Assembly: GCA_000349905.1 (NCBI GenBank)
Contig: KB722736.1
Span: 3,500,785 to 3,564,784, forward strand
Length of the DNA: 64,000 bases
Direction: 5' to 3'
Origin: Volvariella volvacea V23
Lineage: Eukaryota > Basidiomycota > Agaricomycetes > Agaricales > Pluteaceae
Shown here: positions 36,420-49,283 of the stretch, piece by piece
How the letters are laid out: every line of letters begins with the position of its first letter
Position numbering within the stretch: the first letter of the stretch is position 1
Translations under genes and position numbers: made by a program
The notes under the pieces: generated by a model
What the model was told of the DNA's origin: nothing
What the model saw: the letters and a program-made list of their open reading frames with translations, nothing else
The model's database searches: none

Positions 36420-36554
36420 GGACTATGAGTAGACAGAGCGGGACAGAAGCTGGAACTTTAATCAAAATTGTGGATCGCTTTATGGCGTGGGCAATATTTG
36501 CCTATCTCGGAAGGACAACACGGTTATCCTCCTCGATGCTTATTCTGCTATTTG
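36420..36554. promoter_or_regulatory. Bidirectional promoter of TMA16 and MZT1
   Basis: 135 bp between divergent start codons. No specific binding motif was assigned; both genes must draw on this short interval. Confidence 0.45.
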
Positions 36555-36875
36555 ATGTCAACCAGAGAGTCAGATCGCATCAGCTCCGCCCAGCAGACCT
36601 TGGACAGTGAGTTACTCGGTTCCCAAAAAAGCACAGCATTTCAAACTACGTTTGTAGTCCTTTATGAGATGTCCCAGCTGCTAAACACGCAGCTCGACCG
36701 AGAAACTCTGGCTACCTGCGTGGGCATGATCGAGAGTGGTGTCAACCCAGTCGCCCTGGCTGTGAGTGGCGCAGCGCCCGACCTGACGGAGATGCTAATC
36801 CATTCACCACAGCTGGTTATCCAAGAGCTTCGTCGTTCTAATGCAGCATTGAATGGCGATGCGGGTCCGCGCTGA
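36555..36875 (+). CDS. MZT1: Mitotic-spindle organizing protein 1 (MOZART1)
   Basis: MZT1 binds the N-termini of gamma-tubulin complex proteins and is needed to recruit and activate gamma-tubulin complexes at spindle poles. Three exons (36555-36606, 36658-36761 and 36813-36875) give exactly 72 residues, typical for the family. The start is [17 protein letters not shown]. The core is [17 protein letters not shown], then [20 protein letters not shown] and LRRSNAAL, matching the three-helix fold. This gene is easy to miss because each exon is under 110 nt. Confidence 0.93.
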   Translation: MSTRESDRISSAQQTLDSELLGSQKSTAFQTTFVVLYEMSQLLNTQLDRETLATCVGMIESGVNPVALAVSGAAPDLTEMLIHSPQLVIQELRRSNAALNGDAGPR

Positions 36876-37330
36876 TGGAGAGGTACCTTGCAGGTCCTAG
36901 GGGTCATATTGGACAATCTGTTATCCCACGCGGTACAATACTGTTGGCACATGCCGTCGGCCCAAGCGACTGTATTGCTTGGCCGTTGTCGGTAGTGCAG
37001 ACCTAGGTCTAGTGTAGAGCAAGAGTTTACAATAAAATGTAGTGGAGGGATAGTGAGGACGAGTGGGCCTAATCAAGAAGTGTCACCGTCTAAACGGCCG
37101 TCGCCTGAACTTTGGCGGAATCACCCATAATTACATACGACTGACCGCTCATCCTGCTCCCCACTGCCACACCACCAGCTCCCCACCTCCTCCCTCCCTT
37201 TCTCTCGGTGTAGACCATCCCATCTGCATCCGTTTCTCCTCGTCTCTCGTCCTTCAACCACTCCCTTCAACAAGATCGTCCAAGTTTGGTTGCCCCGCCC
37301 TCTCGTCTTCCTCTCCATTCCAACACAGTC
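36876..37330. other. Intergenic region upstream of the Zds1-like gene
   Basis: 455 bp. The last 150 bp before ATG 37331 are strongly pyrimidine-rich (runs of CCTCC and CTTTCTCTC), a common core-promoter feature of highly expressed fungal genes. Nothing else was recognised. Confidence 0.45.
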
Positions 37331-40177
37331 ATGGCGACGCGCTCTTTGCAACCCTCGGAGTATGAAATTCAGCGAGAAGTAGAGGCTTTACGAGACATCA
37401 GACGCCGCTCTACGACGCCAGGTGCCCTCACGATCGACCCCGACTTGCCCAACCAATCCCCTCCAGCATCCCCAACTTCCAGCTATTGGCCTGGTTCTAC
37501 TGCACCTGCCGGCTCATTTTCGCCCAGATCTGACAGTCGTGCCTCTACCAGTTCTCGTGACAGTGCTTTTTCATCGGATCACAGCAGTCACGAAAGCACC
37601 AGCACGAGCGCAACATCCGCAGAAGGCCCTATTGATGATCCTTTTCATTTATTCTGGGTTCCTGCAAGTATTCACCCAGAGATTGCTCCAGCAGAATTTC
37701 GTGCTTTTCTAAAAGAACATGCTCGTACGCCTCCTCCCGCCGATGGCACTTCTCTACAGAGATCCGGTTCCCATTCATCCTCGTCGGGGCTTGGACGGAA
37801 AAAGTCTATGCTTAGTCGACAGTATAGCCCTTCCGAGAACGATGGAGTGGAGGACGAGAAGGTTGTGCCCCTCAGACGAAACCGCAGTCATTACTACACC
37901 AATCGGGGTCCACAACTAAGTATTAACGATCTTCAGCGGTTGGAGGAGTTGGCTGAGGAGACTGAGGACCCCTCAAAGCTGAGAAATATTTTGCGGAGAA
38001 GTTTGAGCATGAATATATCTCCTACGGGTTCGTTTCCTTTCCAGCAACCGGCCCACAGATAGTTGATTGACTTATGAACAGCAATTGATCGGCTAGACGA
38101 GATGACTGACATGGGCGATGAAGCAGATGTTCCCATTATTGTTCCGCCTCCTGGTCAAATTCTGCGTCGTGCCGCCCGTACTAAAATTAGGAAAGCTGGT
38201 TTACCTGGGGATGGTAATGGCCATCGGTTCGGCGCTTCTAGGCGTGGGGGAGCAAGAACTAGTGCGAACAAGAATGAACCAAGGACTTCCAGCGACATGT
38301 CTTCTAGCGATCATGGCGATGATATCATCCCACTAGTTCCAAGATATCCGTTGTCTGACGATGGACATGCTCACCATCGCCCCGAGTCTTTCATGGAGGA
38401 ATCCTCTATCATAGACTCCTATGCTAGAGATGAATCGGATGACGGACTCTCTACGGCTATGTCACCTCCAGAACCTCCAACTATTGAGCTTCCTCCCAGT
38501 ACATCTCCTCCATTATCCGAATCTGCCCCTCCATCCCTTCTTGAAGCACTGGGATCTATATTAGATCAGCCTCAACCACAGCATTTAGCCCCACAGGCAT
38601 CTCCTGACCTGTCTCCAGACATTTCTCGTACTCCCTCCCCATCCCCCGAGGTTGACATAACCCCAGAACCCCAGAACATTCATCCACAACCCGAAGAACC
38701 TCAATCAACGCCTCGTCAACCATCACCATCTCATGAACAACTCCAGCAATCCTCACAATCGCACACACCGCCAGCTCAACCTATCTTTCCTGCCCCTAGT
38801 CCTACTCCCTTGCCTCAAGCAGCTCAACAGCCACGGAAGGACAAACCCAGCAAGGGTTTGTTCAAGTGGGGCAAATCCAAAGGATCCGAGAAGGAAAAGG
38901 ACTCTGGCTTCTTTGGATCGTTGTTCGGTAATAAGAAGAAGGAGGAAAAAGAGGGTTTAGGATCAGGATTAGGTACGAGTAGCTCAGCAGGACGAGAGGC
39001 AGCACAGGCACTACTTGGAGCCTCAAAGTCATCCAAAAATTATGTACCACCAACTTCGCCTGGGTTGGCACCTCCAGTGGGCGCGAATTATGCAAGATAT
39101 CCGATTCATGTGGAACGCGCAATCTATCGTTTGAGCCATATTAAACTGGCCAACCCACGGAGACCTCTTTACGAACAAGTCCTTATCAGCAATCTCATGT
39201 TTTGGTATTTGGGTGTTATTAACAAAGCCCAAAATGCCAATTCTGGTCAACAGAATTCGCAACACCAATCACAAGGGGTGAATGGAAGCAATGTGAATGG
39301 CGCTGGCACTCAAACCCCTGTGAATGCTGAATCGAATGAAAAGGAGCAAGAGAGGGCAGAGAAGGAACGTCAAGAAAAGGAGAGAGCAGAACGAGAGCAG
39401 AGAGACCGGGAAATGGAAATGAAAAAGAAGGAATCGGGTAGACGTGGTTCTTTGACTAAGAATCCCGCACCAGGTACGCCAGGAGGTAATCGTCGTGCCG
39501 CGGAAATGCCAGTGAGGGGGCCGCAGTACGAGATGCAGCACAGAGTCATGGAGCAAGAGTATGGCGGATACAATGGGCAAGGGCCGCATCGGGCAGGTGC
39601 TACACCTTCTGGAGGTCCTCCAGGTCCACAGTACCAGCGACAATCCCCTCAACAACAGTATTCAAACGGCGTACCCAAGGTCGTGCAACCCCAACCAATT
39701 CCTCCAGACCAGTTCTACTATTCCATGAACAACCAGCGGCCGTCACAGAACCACGCGAACCAACTCCCGCCCGGTGCAATGCCACCTTCAGACCAGACAG
39801 CATGGATGAATCAAACACAACACCAATACTCACGAAAACAAGACACTGCCTCCCCACCACCTGGGGCGCATCGTTCGAAGTCTCCCCAGAACGCAGGCCA
39901 GTCGCTGAATGCTGTCCGCTACAACAATTCTTCTCAAGAGAGCATCACTCTTGGTAACAATGGCAGTGGAAATCGGCCTCCTAGCCGATCCTTGTCCGCT
40001 AATGCAGCGGTACCGACTCAGCCACCTGTCAATGGCCACAAGCCCCGAAAAATCAGTGCGAACGCAGCAATACCAACTCACGCTAAGCGTCCACGCACCA
40101 GTGATGGACCACCGGAGCAGATTGGTGAAGAGGAAGATGTTCCTTTGGCTGTCTGGCAACAGCAACGACGTAGGTGA
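37331..40177 (+). CDS. Zds1/Zds2-domain protein
   Basis: Two exons (37331-38027 and 38082-40177) give 930 residues. Yeast Zds1 and Zds2 bind PP2A-Cdc55 and control mitotic entry, Cdc14 release and polarity. The family hallmark C-terminal domain is at about residues 575-620: YARYPIHVERAIYRLSHIKL, then ANPRRPLYEQVLISNLMFWY. An N-terminal block DPFHLFWVPASIHPEIAPAE (about residue 100) is also conserved. In between is a long Ser/Pro-rich disordered region. After the domain comes a charged coiled coil (residues about 655-685, EKERQEKERAEREQRDRE) and about 300 Gln/Pro-rich residues ending with two SANAA(V/I)PT repeats. In yeast the domain is close to the C-terminus, so this tail is unusual. Confidence 0.87.
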
Positions 40178-40811
40178 CTACGACCGGAATATGGTCGATT
40201 TCAATACCATTTAAGGCACATGGACCCTCCAGATACCTCGCTCATTCTCTTGCCTTTCTCTCTCAACGTGTAACATTGTCACAGCCTTTACTCTTCCCGT
40301 TAACCTAGACTCTACTTCTGTCCCACTGAGTTGTGGATATGTTCTCACTTGGGTTTGCCCTTCTCATTTGGGGTTATTATAATAGCGCTTAACCTGACTT
40401 TTCCGTCTCCTTATCAATTCTGCATGTTCCATTGTTACCTGTTTCAAGTGACACTTCTTTCTTGATATAAGAATGTTTATTCCTTGCTGTCGCTACTTGA
40501 CCTTACCCCGGTCCACCTCGTTTCCTGACTATTTCTCCTACTCTTTTATATCCGTGGTATTCTATGTGTCGTCCTACTTGATACCGGTCGACACTGTTGA
40601 TGTTCATTAAGCTATTTCTCGTTTGCTTGTTCAGTATGATAACGGACGGTTCAACGTTTTGTCTAGTAGCCAATCAATTATGTCATTGCACCAACCTGGC
40701 CAAATAGCGCGCAGAGTCACACGCGACACATATTTCAGTCACAATGATTCGACCTCATTAAGAGTTTACATTATTGACTTGGGTCTTTATCCTCACGCTT
40801 ACCATCAAGAA
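40178..40811. other. Intergenic region between Zds1-like gene and LIG4
   Basis: About 630 bp, pyrimidine-rich, with no recognised gene. It should contain the 3' untranslated region of the Zds1-like gene and the LIG4 promoter. The frame leading into LIG4 is open from 40623, but the first ATG with family-like sequence after it is 40812. Confidence 0.45.
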
Positions 40812-43800
40812 ATGCAGACGCCTTCATCGCCCCCCGCTTCCCAGTATGCGCATCTGGGCACCCAGCAAGATCAGGAGACATACATACCCGACGTTAGCGC
40901 GCCCAGTTATCCTGCGCCACCGCAAAATGTTGGGAGTGCGCCATTTGATATCTTGGTAGGTTTGTTTGAAAAGCTACAGACTGAAAGAAGGCAGGAGCGG
41001 AGGAAGAGAATGCTCGAAGTCTGGTTCAATGTAAGCATTTGGCAGTAACACAGCCCCACTCGCTCCTCATTCAGGTGATGTGGTTGTCTTCTCAAGCATT
41101 GGAGGAAAGAGGTTGGGTATGACTTATACCCGGTATTGCGCCTGATGTTGCCGCAGGTACGCTGGAAGCTCGCTCATGGCCAGTTCTCGCTTCACGTCAG
41201 ACCTAGAAAGACAGAGAACGTGCGGTCTATGGCCTAAAAGAGAAGAACCTGGCTAAGACATACATCAAACTCATACCACTTGGAATGAAGGACCCAGATG
41301 CCATCCGCCTTTTAAATTGGAAGAGACCTACCGAGCGCGAGGTGGGTGACCCTTTGTTAAGTGTGGCCTCATGCGAATCATCCTTCAGAAAACATCAGGG
41401 GACTTCCCCACTGTACTTTATGAAGTTGTGAGCAAGCGATCTTCGGTCATTGAGGGATCTTTGACCGTAGAAGATTTGAATGACCTCTTGGACGAACTCT
41501 CCAAGAACATGGGTCATCAGTGCGTCCCTGCCCAAGCTTCGTGGGCTCATATCTTAACTGCGGTCAAAGAGATGTCCAATCCAAGGTCTTACAACGAATT
41601 TACAATCGTTCCACTCCAGAAGAACAACGTTGGATTGTTCGCATCATTTTGAAGGGTTCGTCTAGTTATCCCGTACTAATTCCTTGGCCGACTATCAGTT
41701 TAGATATGCAAATATCGGTTAAGGAAACAACCATATTCTCTGTCTTCCACCCAGATGCACAGGATTTGTACAATACATGTTCGGATCTGAAAAAGGTTAC
41801 TTGGCAACTATGGGATCCTTCCTATAGGCTGAATGCTGAGGTTCGATGATATCTTTAATGCGGAAAAGCAAGACCTAAACCCTCTTCAGGATAAAATGGT
41901 CCAGTTATTCCATGCATTTGCGCCCATGTTGTGTAAGCGACCAACGAGGAAGATCGAAGAAACTGTTAAAGAGATGGGCGGAACAGAATTTATCATCGAG
42001 GAGAAGTTGGATGGAGAGCGCATACAGCTCCACAAAAGGGGAAATGAATATTTCTATTGCTCACGGTGCGTCTAAATGGGTGTCCATGCCCCGAATGTTG
42101 TTGACACGACTCCAGGAAGGGCAAGGACTACACATACCTCTACGGCAAACATATTGGTCAAGGGAGCTTGACTCCTTATATTGATGAAGCTTTTGATCCC
42201 AGGATTGACGAGTGCGTTGCTTGCTTTGGCCGGATTTTGAACTAAATACAAATCTTTACTGGCTAGCATCATTCTGGACGGGGAGATGCTTGTTTGGGAT
42301 CCCGTCTCAGAGCGGAATCTGCCATTTGGTACATTGAAAACGGCAGCACTTGGTGAGTGGACCTTAAGTCTGTACCTGTGTTCTCTGACTAGGTCTCGAA
42401 GATAAGACAAGGCAGGAGCATAACCCACGTCCGTGTTGTAAGTGAGACTGAAAGTGCAGGTTCCAATCTCATGCGTACTAGTTAAAATCTTCGACCTGCT
42501 ATATCTGAATGGCCAATCCCTTATCCATCGATCAACTAATTTCAGGAAAAAGAATCTTCGTGCTTGCATGAAGGAGATTTTAGGTCGTATTGAATTTGCG
42601 GTTGAGTATCGTGGTATAACAGCGAAAGACATTCGGGATAGGATGGATGAAATCATGGCTAACAGAGGCGAGGGGTTAGTCATCAAGCATCCGATGGCTA
42701 AGTATGTCCTGAATGGGCGTAACATGGACTGGATTAAGGCAAGTCCTCTTTATTATTACAGACCGTTCGCTACAGCTTATTTTGAGTGCAGGTCAAGCCG
42801 GAATATATGGCAAGTAGTCACATTAGTTGCGATGTCCATAATTTCACAAAGCTTAGGATAATTTGGGCGAAACTGCCGACCTTCTGGTCGTAGGTATGTG
42901 TTTAGGTACTTTCTATATTCACTTTCTGAGCGATCCTTAGCCGGTAACTATGGAAAGGGGAAAAGAAGTGGTGGTGTCTCCACACTTGTCTGTGCTGTTC
43001 TTGATGACCGCGATTTGGATGAGGACGAGGAGCCAAAGTAAGGGGCGTTAGAAAATGGCAATGATTTGTCTCACACTCCTTCTTAGGTATTCAACATTTG
43101 CGCGCATTGGCACGGGCCTATCCTTCGCTGACTATGTTTGGATCAGAGATAAACCATGGAAAGAATGGGACCCTAAAAATCCGCCCGAGTTTCTACAGAC
43201 AGCTAATAAATCACTTGAAGACAAGGGCGACGTATACCTAGAACCTCAAGAGTAAGAGTATCATCATTCCCATATAGGTGTGACTACTCATGAAGCAACT
43301 AGCTCTTTTATTCTTAAAATTAAGGCTGCAGAGATCACCCCTACAGGTCAGTCCCCAATACAATGATAAATGTATCGTCTTCATGGCTATCCTAGATCAA
43401 TATCACCTTGGATACACTATGAGATTTCCGAGAGCAATGGGCATTCGAGATGATTTGACTATTGCGGATTGTATGACTGCCACAGGTAGAGGAATTTTCT
43501 GCATTCTATTCATCTGTTTGCTCATTCATGTTGAGATGTGATGGTTAATATGAGGGCAGAGCGTAAGCGTAAGATGGAGAACGATGCGAGGTTTGTGGTC
43601 TGTTTAACAATTAGCTGACTCGTGGACCTCACTAGTCAAATCTCAAGCATGGGTAAGAAAAAGCGGAAGACAACAGCGAAGAAGGTACGCAACGGCAATC
43701 TATTTCACTGGTACGCGTAACCTAACTTCAAGCCCAGCCAACTATGCTCCCAGAGTACAAAGGACCAAAACTGAAGAATGTGGCAGTGCAGAGTGATATA

Positions 43801-45280
43801 TTTGACAGCATAACTTTTGGTGAGTACCCTCGCTCTAAGCCTGTTACAGGGAGTTTGATGTGGTGTAAGTGGTGATGTCCGACCCTAAAGCACGGACCGG
43901 CGAACAAGATAAAAAGGATCTCATGAAGCTGTAAGCTATATTCATCTATAGCAATAAGTGGAATACCGACATAGTGCAGCATTCATATCAACGGCGGCAA
44001 GTGTGCCCAGATTGCGGCAAATCAATCGCCCTTGTTCATTGTATATGGAGGCACAACTGTCCGTGCGTAGGCTTTTCTAGTCTCATCACCATGTCCTTAC
44101 ATAGCGTATAGCGTATGATCTCAAGCTGTTGTTGGATAAAGGTTTCTACGATGTAATCAGACCCGAATGGATTATGGATTCGATAAATGAAGCCGCTTTG
44201 GCTCCGCTCAGGAAGCGGTTTGTTCCAGCACTGTGACCCATGGACACCCTACTGACTCATTCATTAGTTACTTTTTCTACGCCACTGAGTCTAGAATGAG
44301 TTCCGAGGAGTATAATGTGGACGAAGTTGATGAAGGTCCATCTGCTCCTGCTCAAACAGCTTCTCGGTTTAGCAGCCAGACTGCAACTGATCGTGAAGTA
44401 ACTCCGAAAATTGAGGAACCCGATTTTGATTCGCCTCTTGAAAGCTGGTTTAAAATTAACCAAGAAAAGCAAGGACTAGCCATCGCCAACGATTTGGATT
44501 CAGCTACAGACCCAGACTCGGACAATGAAGACGTCGCACAGGATGACTTCGACACAGATTGGATACACGCAGAGTATAGTGCTATTGGTAGTGGAGGATC
44601 AGATATTCTACGCGAGTCAACCCAAACTCTGGAGGCAAGTTGCTCAGGTGCTTCACATCAAGTTCCTCATTTTCCCCAGGACTCGGAGCCAGAGCAAGAG
44701 CCAGAAATGGAGAGAATGGGAGAGACAGATGCTGCAATGGAATACGACCAAGATCTGATATTCAAACATCTGTATGTCTCCCTCATTCTCCTGTTGTGAT
44801 TGTTCTGACCTTCTCAGCTGCTTTTATCTTGATTCCCCGAGTAACGCCGAACGCCATGACATGAATATTAAGGCTAAGAAGAAAGAAGAAATCAACAAAA
44901 GGTGAGCCCTGTTATCTGCCTGTAAGGATGTGCATATCTGAACTGGTTAGTTTTGAGGAAGTGTCCAAACTTATTGCTGCAAATGGCGGGCGGGTTGTCG
45001 ATCTTGGTGAACCAAAGTTGACGCACATTGTATTGGACAAGCGCGACACAAGCCGACGTGTCGAGCTGATCAAACGCACGTCCAAGTGAGTGTCCCTAGA
45101 CATACTTTTTCCGTTGCTTATCCTGGCCCCACAGACCCAAGCGTCGGCATCTGGTGATTTCCGAATTTATCCAGGCGTGTCTGGATGAAGAAACTCTACT
45201 TGACGAAGATGGTGCGTCTGAGTGAGCCATCACCAATTCCTTCTCTGATAGCGCGTTCGTATGCAGTATTCGCGCCCTAA
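40812..45280 (+). CDS. LIG4: DNA ligase IV
   Basis: ATP-dependent ligase that seals double-strand breaks in non-homologous end joining, with Xrcc4/Lif1. Motif I with the adenylated Lys is FIIEEKLDGERIQLHKRG (about 42000). Others are ILDGEMLVWDP (42272), FAVEYRGITAKDI (42595), NRGEGLVIKHP (42660) and DWIKVKPEY (42730-42805). The N-terminal DNA-binding domain begins PFDILVGLFEKLQ. Two C-terminal BRCT domains follow (IHINGGKCAQIAANQSPLF about 43983; FEEVSKLIAANGGRVVDLGE about 44950) around a long acidic linker. About 18 short introns interrupt the gene, some exons being under 40 nt. The last splice (45212 to 45268) gives the end LLDEDVFAP with TAA 45278-45280. All catalytic motifs are intact. 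The product is about 1,000 residues. Confidence 0.92.
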
Positions 45281-45621
45281 GTCGCTGATAGTCTCGTGGG
45301 AGGGACGGGTACTTATTACTAGTTAGGACAGCTGCGTTCATGTTGTCAGATCCGGCGCTGGGTCGGAGTTATTGCAATTTAATGATGTGTCCTCACGGCC
45401 AAATTAAGGAGTTTACCATCCCTTGTATCCATCCATCCCGAGCATCTTGATTGCAGTTCTGTACTCTTTCCCTTCCCCAAGGGTTTCTTACCTTTCACCC
45501 AATCTTGTTGTATATCGACTTTTCACGAAGCAGTGGCGCCTTCAATTCAACGACACAAAATTCACAGGACACACCCGCACTACACGTTGCACGCCAGGCA
45601 ACGTGAGTCTCCCAGCACGAC
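45281..45621. other. Intergenic region upstream of the forkhead gene
   Basis: 341 bp between tandem plus-strand genes. No gene or named element was recognised. Confidence 0.4.
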
Positions 45622-48333
45622 ATGGAGGATGCACAAGTCTCCCCTATGTCCCAACTACTTAGTTCACTAGGAATAACGCGTGAAGACTTGAATAAACGCA
45701 GCGACCAAATGCGACAGTTCCTCACATCTGATGCCACCACTCTATCACGCGTCTCTGACCATGTCACCTTTCTCAAACCCTTGTCATCTGGTGATTCAAA
45801 ACCCAGCTTCAAGTCTACCCCAACTTCTGTTCATATACCTACACGCTCGTTCAGTCGAGGGAGGTCAAATTCGAGTCATGACAAGGCAACCACGCCGCCA
45901 GTATCATTCGGCAGTCCCGTCAAAACTGAGCCACACGATGGCGTTATTCCACCACCCCGGCAGTACGCCAGCATGGAGATAGTCATTGAACGCCAGAGAC
46001 AAAACCGCAAAGAGAAGAGAAAGAAGGAGCGTGTGGCATCAGGGCAACATGCACCTCGATCCCCAACACCATCCTCATCCAAACCCTCGTCGCAGATTGG
46101 AGTCAGTCTCGACTTGTTCATGGAATCACGCGACGACAAGCGCTTAGATACGGAGTCCGCTGAGAGTAGTGACGATGCGTTGGTATGTTTGAATATTCTA
46201 ATCAGGATTTTTACTCTTAGTGTTGCTCATGGCTGTAGCCCCTTATTGAACCACGACCTCCAGTAACGCCTAAGAAAAATAATTATTATCGCGAGCATAC
46301 AAATTTGGGCTCAGCCACAGTGCGAAAGGTATACATTCCTCAATTGTATACTTCTTCTAGCTCATTATTCTTCAAGCGTCCGACTGTGGCGCGAGAAGAT
46401 TCGCCCACGCCCCGAGCACGACAGCAGACACACAATTATTACCCAAATTATATTTACAATTCGCAACCACTTTCCAACATCCCCGGTGGCCACTCGTCAT
46501 TACCGACGACGCCACAGCGTCAGCGTTCAGAAGCCCCGGCAAGGCGGCATATTAGTTCCCCCTTGTTGCCATCTTCATCGCCACCCCCTTCGTCACCCGT
46601 TTCCTCACCTGGACGACATATTGTTAATCTTGTTTCTTCCCCTGGCCCTATGGGACCTGCACCAATGGAGGAAGATTATGGTGATCTTCCTTACACGCTA
46701 CCGCCGGGACCGTATTCTCCTTCTAAACCTGACCAATCCTATGCCGCGCTCGTTGGTCAAGCAATCTTATCCTCGCCGGATCACCGCCTGACATTACAAG
46801 AAATATATGACTGGATAACGATAGTATATCCATACTTTAAGCGCGGCGAAACGACTTGGATGAACAGCATACGCCATGTCTTAAGCACTACTGTGTGTTT
46901 CCGCAAGGTGACTAGAGATAGGTCGCTCGGTCGAACACAATGGGCTATCTGGGACGAAGATCTTGAATGTTTCAAGGGAGGGGGATTCCGAAAGCATTTA
47001 TGCAAGGATTATATCGACTCGTTAGCGAAAGACAAGCAGGGTGGACCAAAAGGTAAACCCAAAGGAAGAAAGCGGGCGGATGAAGATGATGGTCCTGTCG
47101 AGACTCGGAAAATCAAGCGAACGAAGCGAGAGCCAATGGCAGCTCAATCCACAGCTATGACTCCTGCGCATTCAGTCCCTGCACCACTAAGTTCACATCC
47201 ACTATTTCCTCCGACTCGACCCTCTGTCCACCACCAATCGTATTATGACAGTTGCTTATCGCACCAGCAAGTTCCACAACCAATACCTGCTGATCTAATC
47301 TTCCCTCCTCTCCCAGCAGCAGCAGCTATTAATCAAATTGCTCACTCACCCCCGACAAGGCATGCACCAACTATCAGTGCCTCAACGCCAACAAACCCCC
47401 TCAATCCCGGGACAGAAGCTAAATCTACGTCATCTTCCCCGTCTGGACCACCGCCTCAATCAGACTCTTCTTCATCATTGCCAGATCTTACACCTAGCCA
47501 TAGTTCTTCAAGCCCCCCTGTATCAGTGTCATCCTCAGGAGACTCTACGCCAGGAGCTGACGGTGATGGGCCAATTACTAGGTCTAACACAGAGCAAAGT
47601 CATGTCTCAGCCGATAAACCAACTAGCTATCCCAAGCCCGGGTCGTTGCTCACATATCACTCACCAAACGATCCAGATAACAAAAAGCTGGACAAGGGCA
47701 AGGCAAAGGTATCAGTCTCGATGCTTTATGTTCCTTCACAAACGAGCTGACTGGTGAATGCATAGACTATGCCTGTGATAGTTATGCCCCCCCTCTCCAA
47801 CACTAGGTCGCAGGGCTTCTACAAAAGTGCCAGAAAAGTCATCTGCCAACACGCCAAGTGTGGACTATGGCATAACGCCCTCGGTTCTCATGACCACCAC
47901 CATCACGAGTTCCACCAGTGTGATACTCATACCATCAACGCCTCCCGCGCGCAAAAGTAGTCTCCCCACTGACGTTGTGCACCAAAATGGGACGCAATCG
48001 CAACAGACTGCACAAGCCCCGTTACAAGGAATATCCTCTGGCGTTCCAAAAACACCAAGCAACCTCGGATTCACCGTGGCCGGCGACAGTGACTCACCAC
48101 CATTCAGAACACCACTAGGCCCAATTGGAGACTCGCCATTCAGAACACCAGGCTCCCGAATGATCTATGACCCACATGACCCGCGGATGCTGCTCGATGA
48201 AGAGTTAAGCCGTTTGGGGGCAGGACAAGGCGAAAGCCCTGGCGGGCTGTTTGGCAAGGGTGTCGGAAAGTTGTTGTACGACAGTCCTGGTCAGTTCATG
48301 AACAGTCCGGACAAGTGGGCGAAATGGTGGTGA
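45622..48333 (+). CDS. Forkhead-domain transcription factor
   Basis: The forkhead DNA-binding domain lies at about 46725-46980: PDQSYAALVGQAILSSPDHR, LTLQEIYDWITIVYPYFKRG, then TTWMNSIRHVLSTTVCF and GRTQWAIWDEDLECF. It keeps the NSIRH recognition core, though the usual PPYSYA start is altered to PDQSYA and the wing is short. A basic nuclear-localisation run follows (KGKPKGRKRADEDD, RKIKRTKREP). Both flanks are Ser/Pro-rich and disordered. Exons run from 45622 to about 46182, about 46241-46328, 46380-47708 and 47776-48333. The last acceptor is set by the downstream frame (DSPPFRTPLGPIGDSPFRTP). The product is about 845 residues. The target genes are unknown; mitotic or developmental control is typical of the family but not shown here. 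Confidence 0.85.
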
Positions 48334-49283
48334 GGCTATCCATATTCCTTGTCGTAACGCTACGACGCATACGCGTCTCTTTCATCATTCTTGTGCTTTG
48401 ATTGGTACATTGGGTTCACCTGTTTGCATCTACTCATCTCACTCATCCTAGGCATCTCTTCATCTCTCATCCTCTTACTCGCATTCTTGGTTCCTTTCTG
48501 ATCCCCCTCATCTACGCACCTATCTCATGACTTTAGATATGACAATTAATTTCCTGCCACGTCTCACGGCTTTGATGTACTGTTACGCACGCTATGAGTA
48601 CTTGTACGTTGATGATGTTGTCCAATGTATGCAGTCACGCATTTCATGGATTTACGATCATGTTGACAATTATGCTGGACAGAAAACAAGGTACAGTAAC
48701 ATATAATGCTATTGACGACGAGCTTGTCTATACATCCTGCAAAATTCAAAGGGTGAGATCAGTGATCGAAAGGAAAGCACAGATGGAAACGGGGATATCA
48801 GCTGGCTGTTCTTAGTATTTTTATGATTGGTTTCTCCATAGCCGTAGCTCCAGAGTGGGTGAAAGGTGTGTCATCCCCTAGATGAATAGAATTAAGCACC
48901 TACCGATTAGTCGGAATGTCACAGCGACGGGTTGACATTCATCTGTGGATCCATCTGTTGAACAAGGAAACGAGTCAGAATCTCATCGAGAACGGGACCG
49001 CAACTGGGAAGATGATCAGAGGTGCAAGAATGTTTGGCTATTTGCTCTGCCGATCGTCAACGCATAAATGCTACGACTGGGGCGGCAAGAAATCATCGCG
49101 TAGGTCGAGGGCCAAAACGAAACTCACTGCTCAAAACGTACTCGGACTGGATTGCGATACAGAAAAAATCCACAATTTATAGTCCTGGTCACGTGTCGTG
49201 GGAAAATCGCACTGGAATTGGTTGGTCAGCTCCCAGCAATCCTCGCTGCCTTCCACTCATCCTCATCGCTGCCCTGAGCTACA
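48334..49283. other. Intergenic region upstream of SF3B1
   Basis: 950 bp, the longest gap in the gene-rich part. Several open stretches (48594-48815, 48916-49182 and 49022-49357) overlap in different frames and lack recognisable domains. I see no tRNA cloverleaf, conserved small RNA or repeat here. Confidence 0.45.

Noticed and set aside
36429..36610. Plus-strand open frame starting MSRQSGTEAG just upstream of MZT1
   Set aside because: It overlaps the promoter and leader of MZT1, has no recognisable domain, and the true MZT1 start at 36555 is in another frame.
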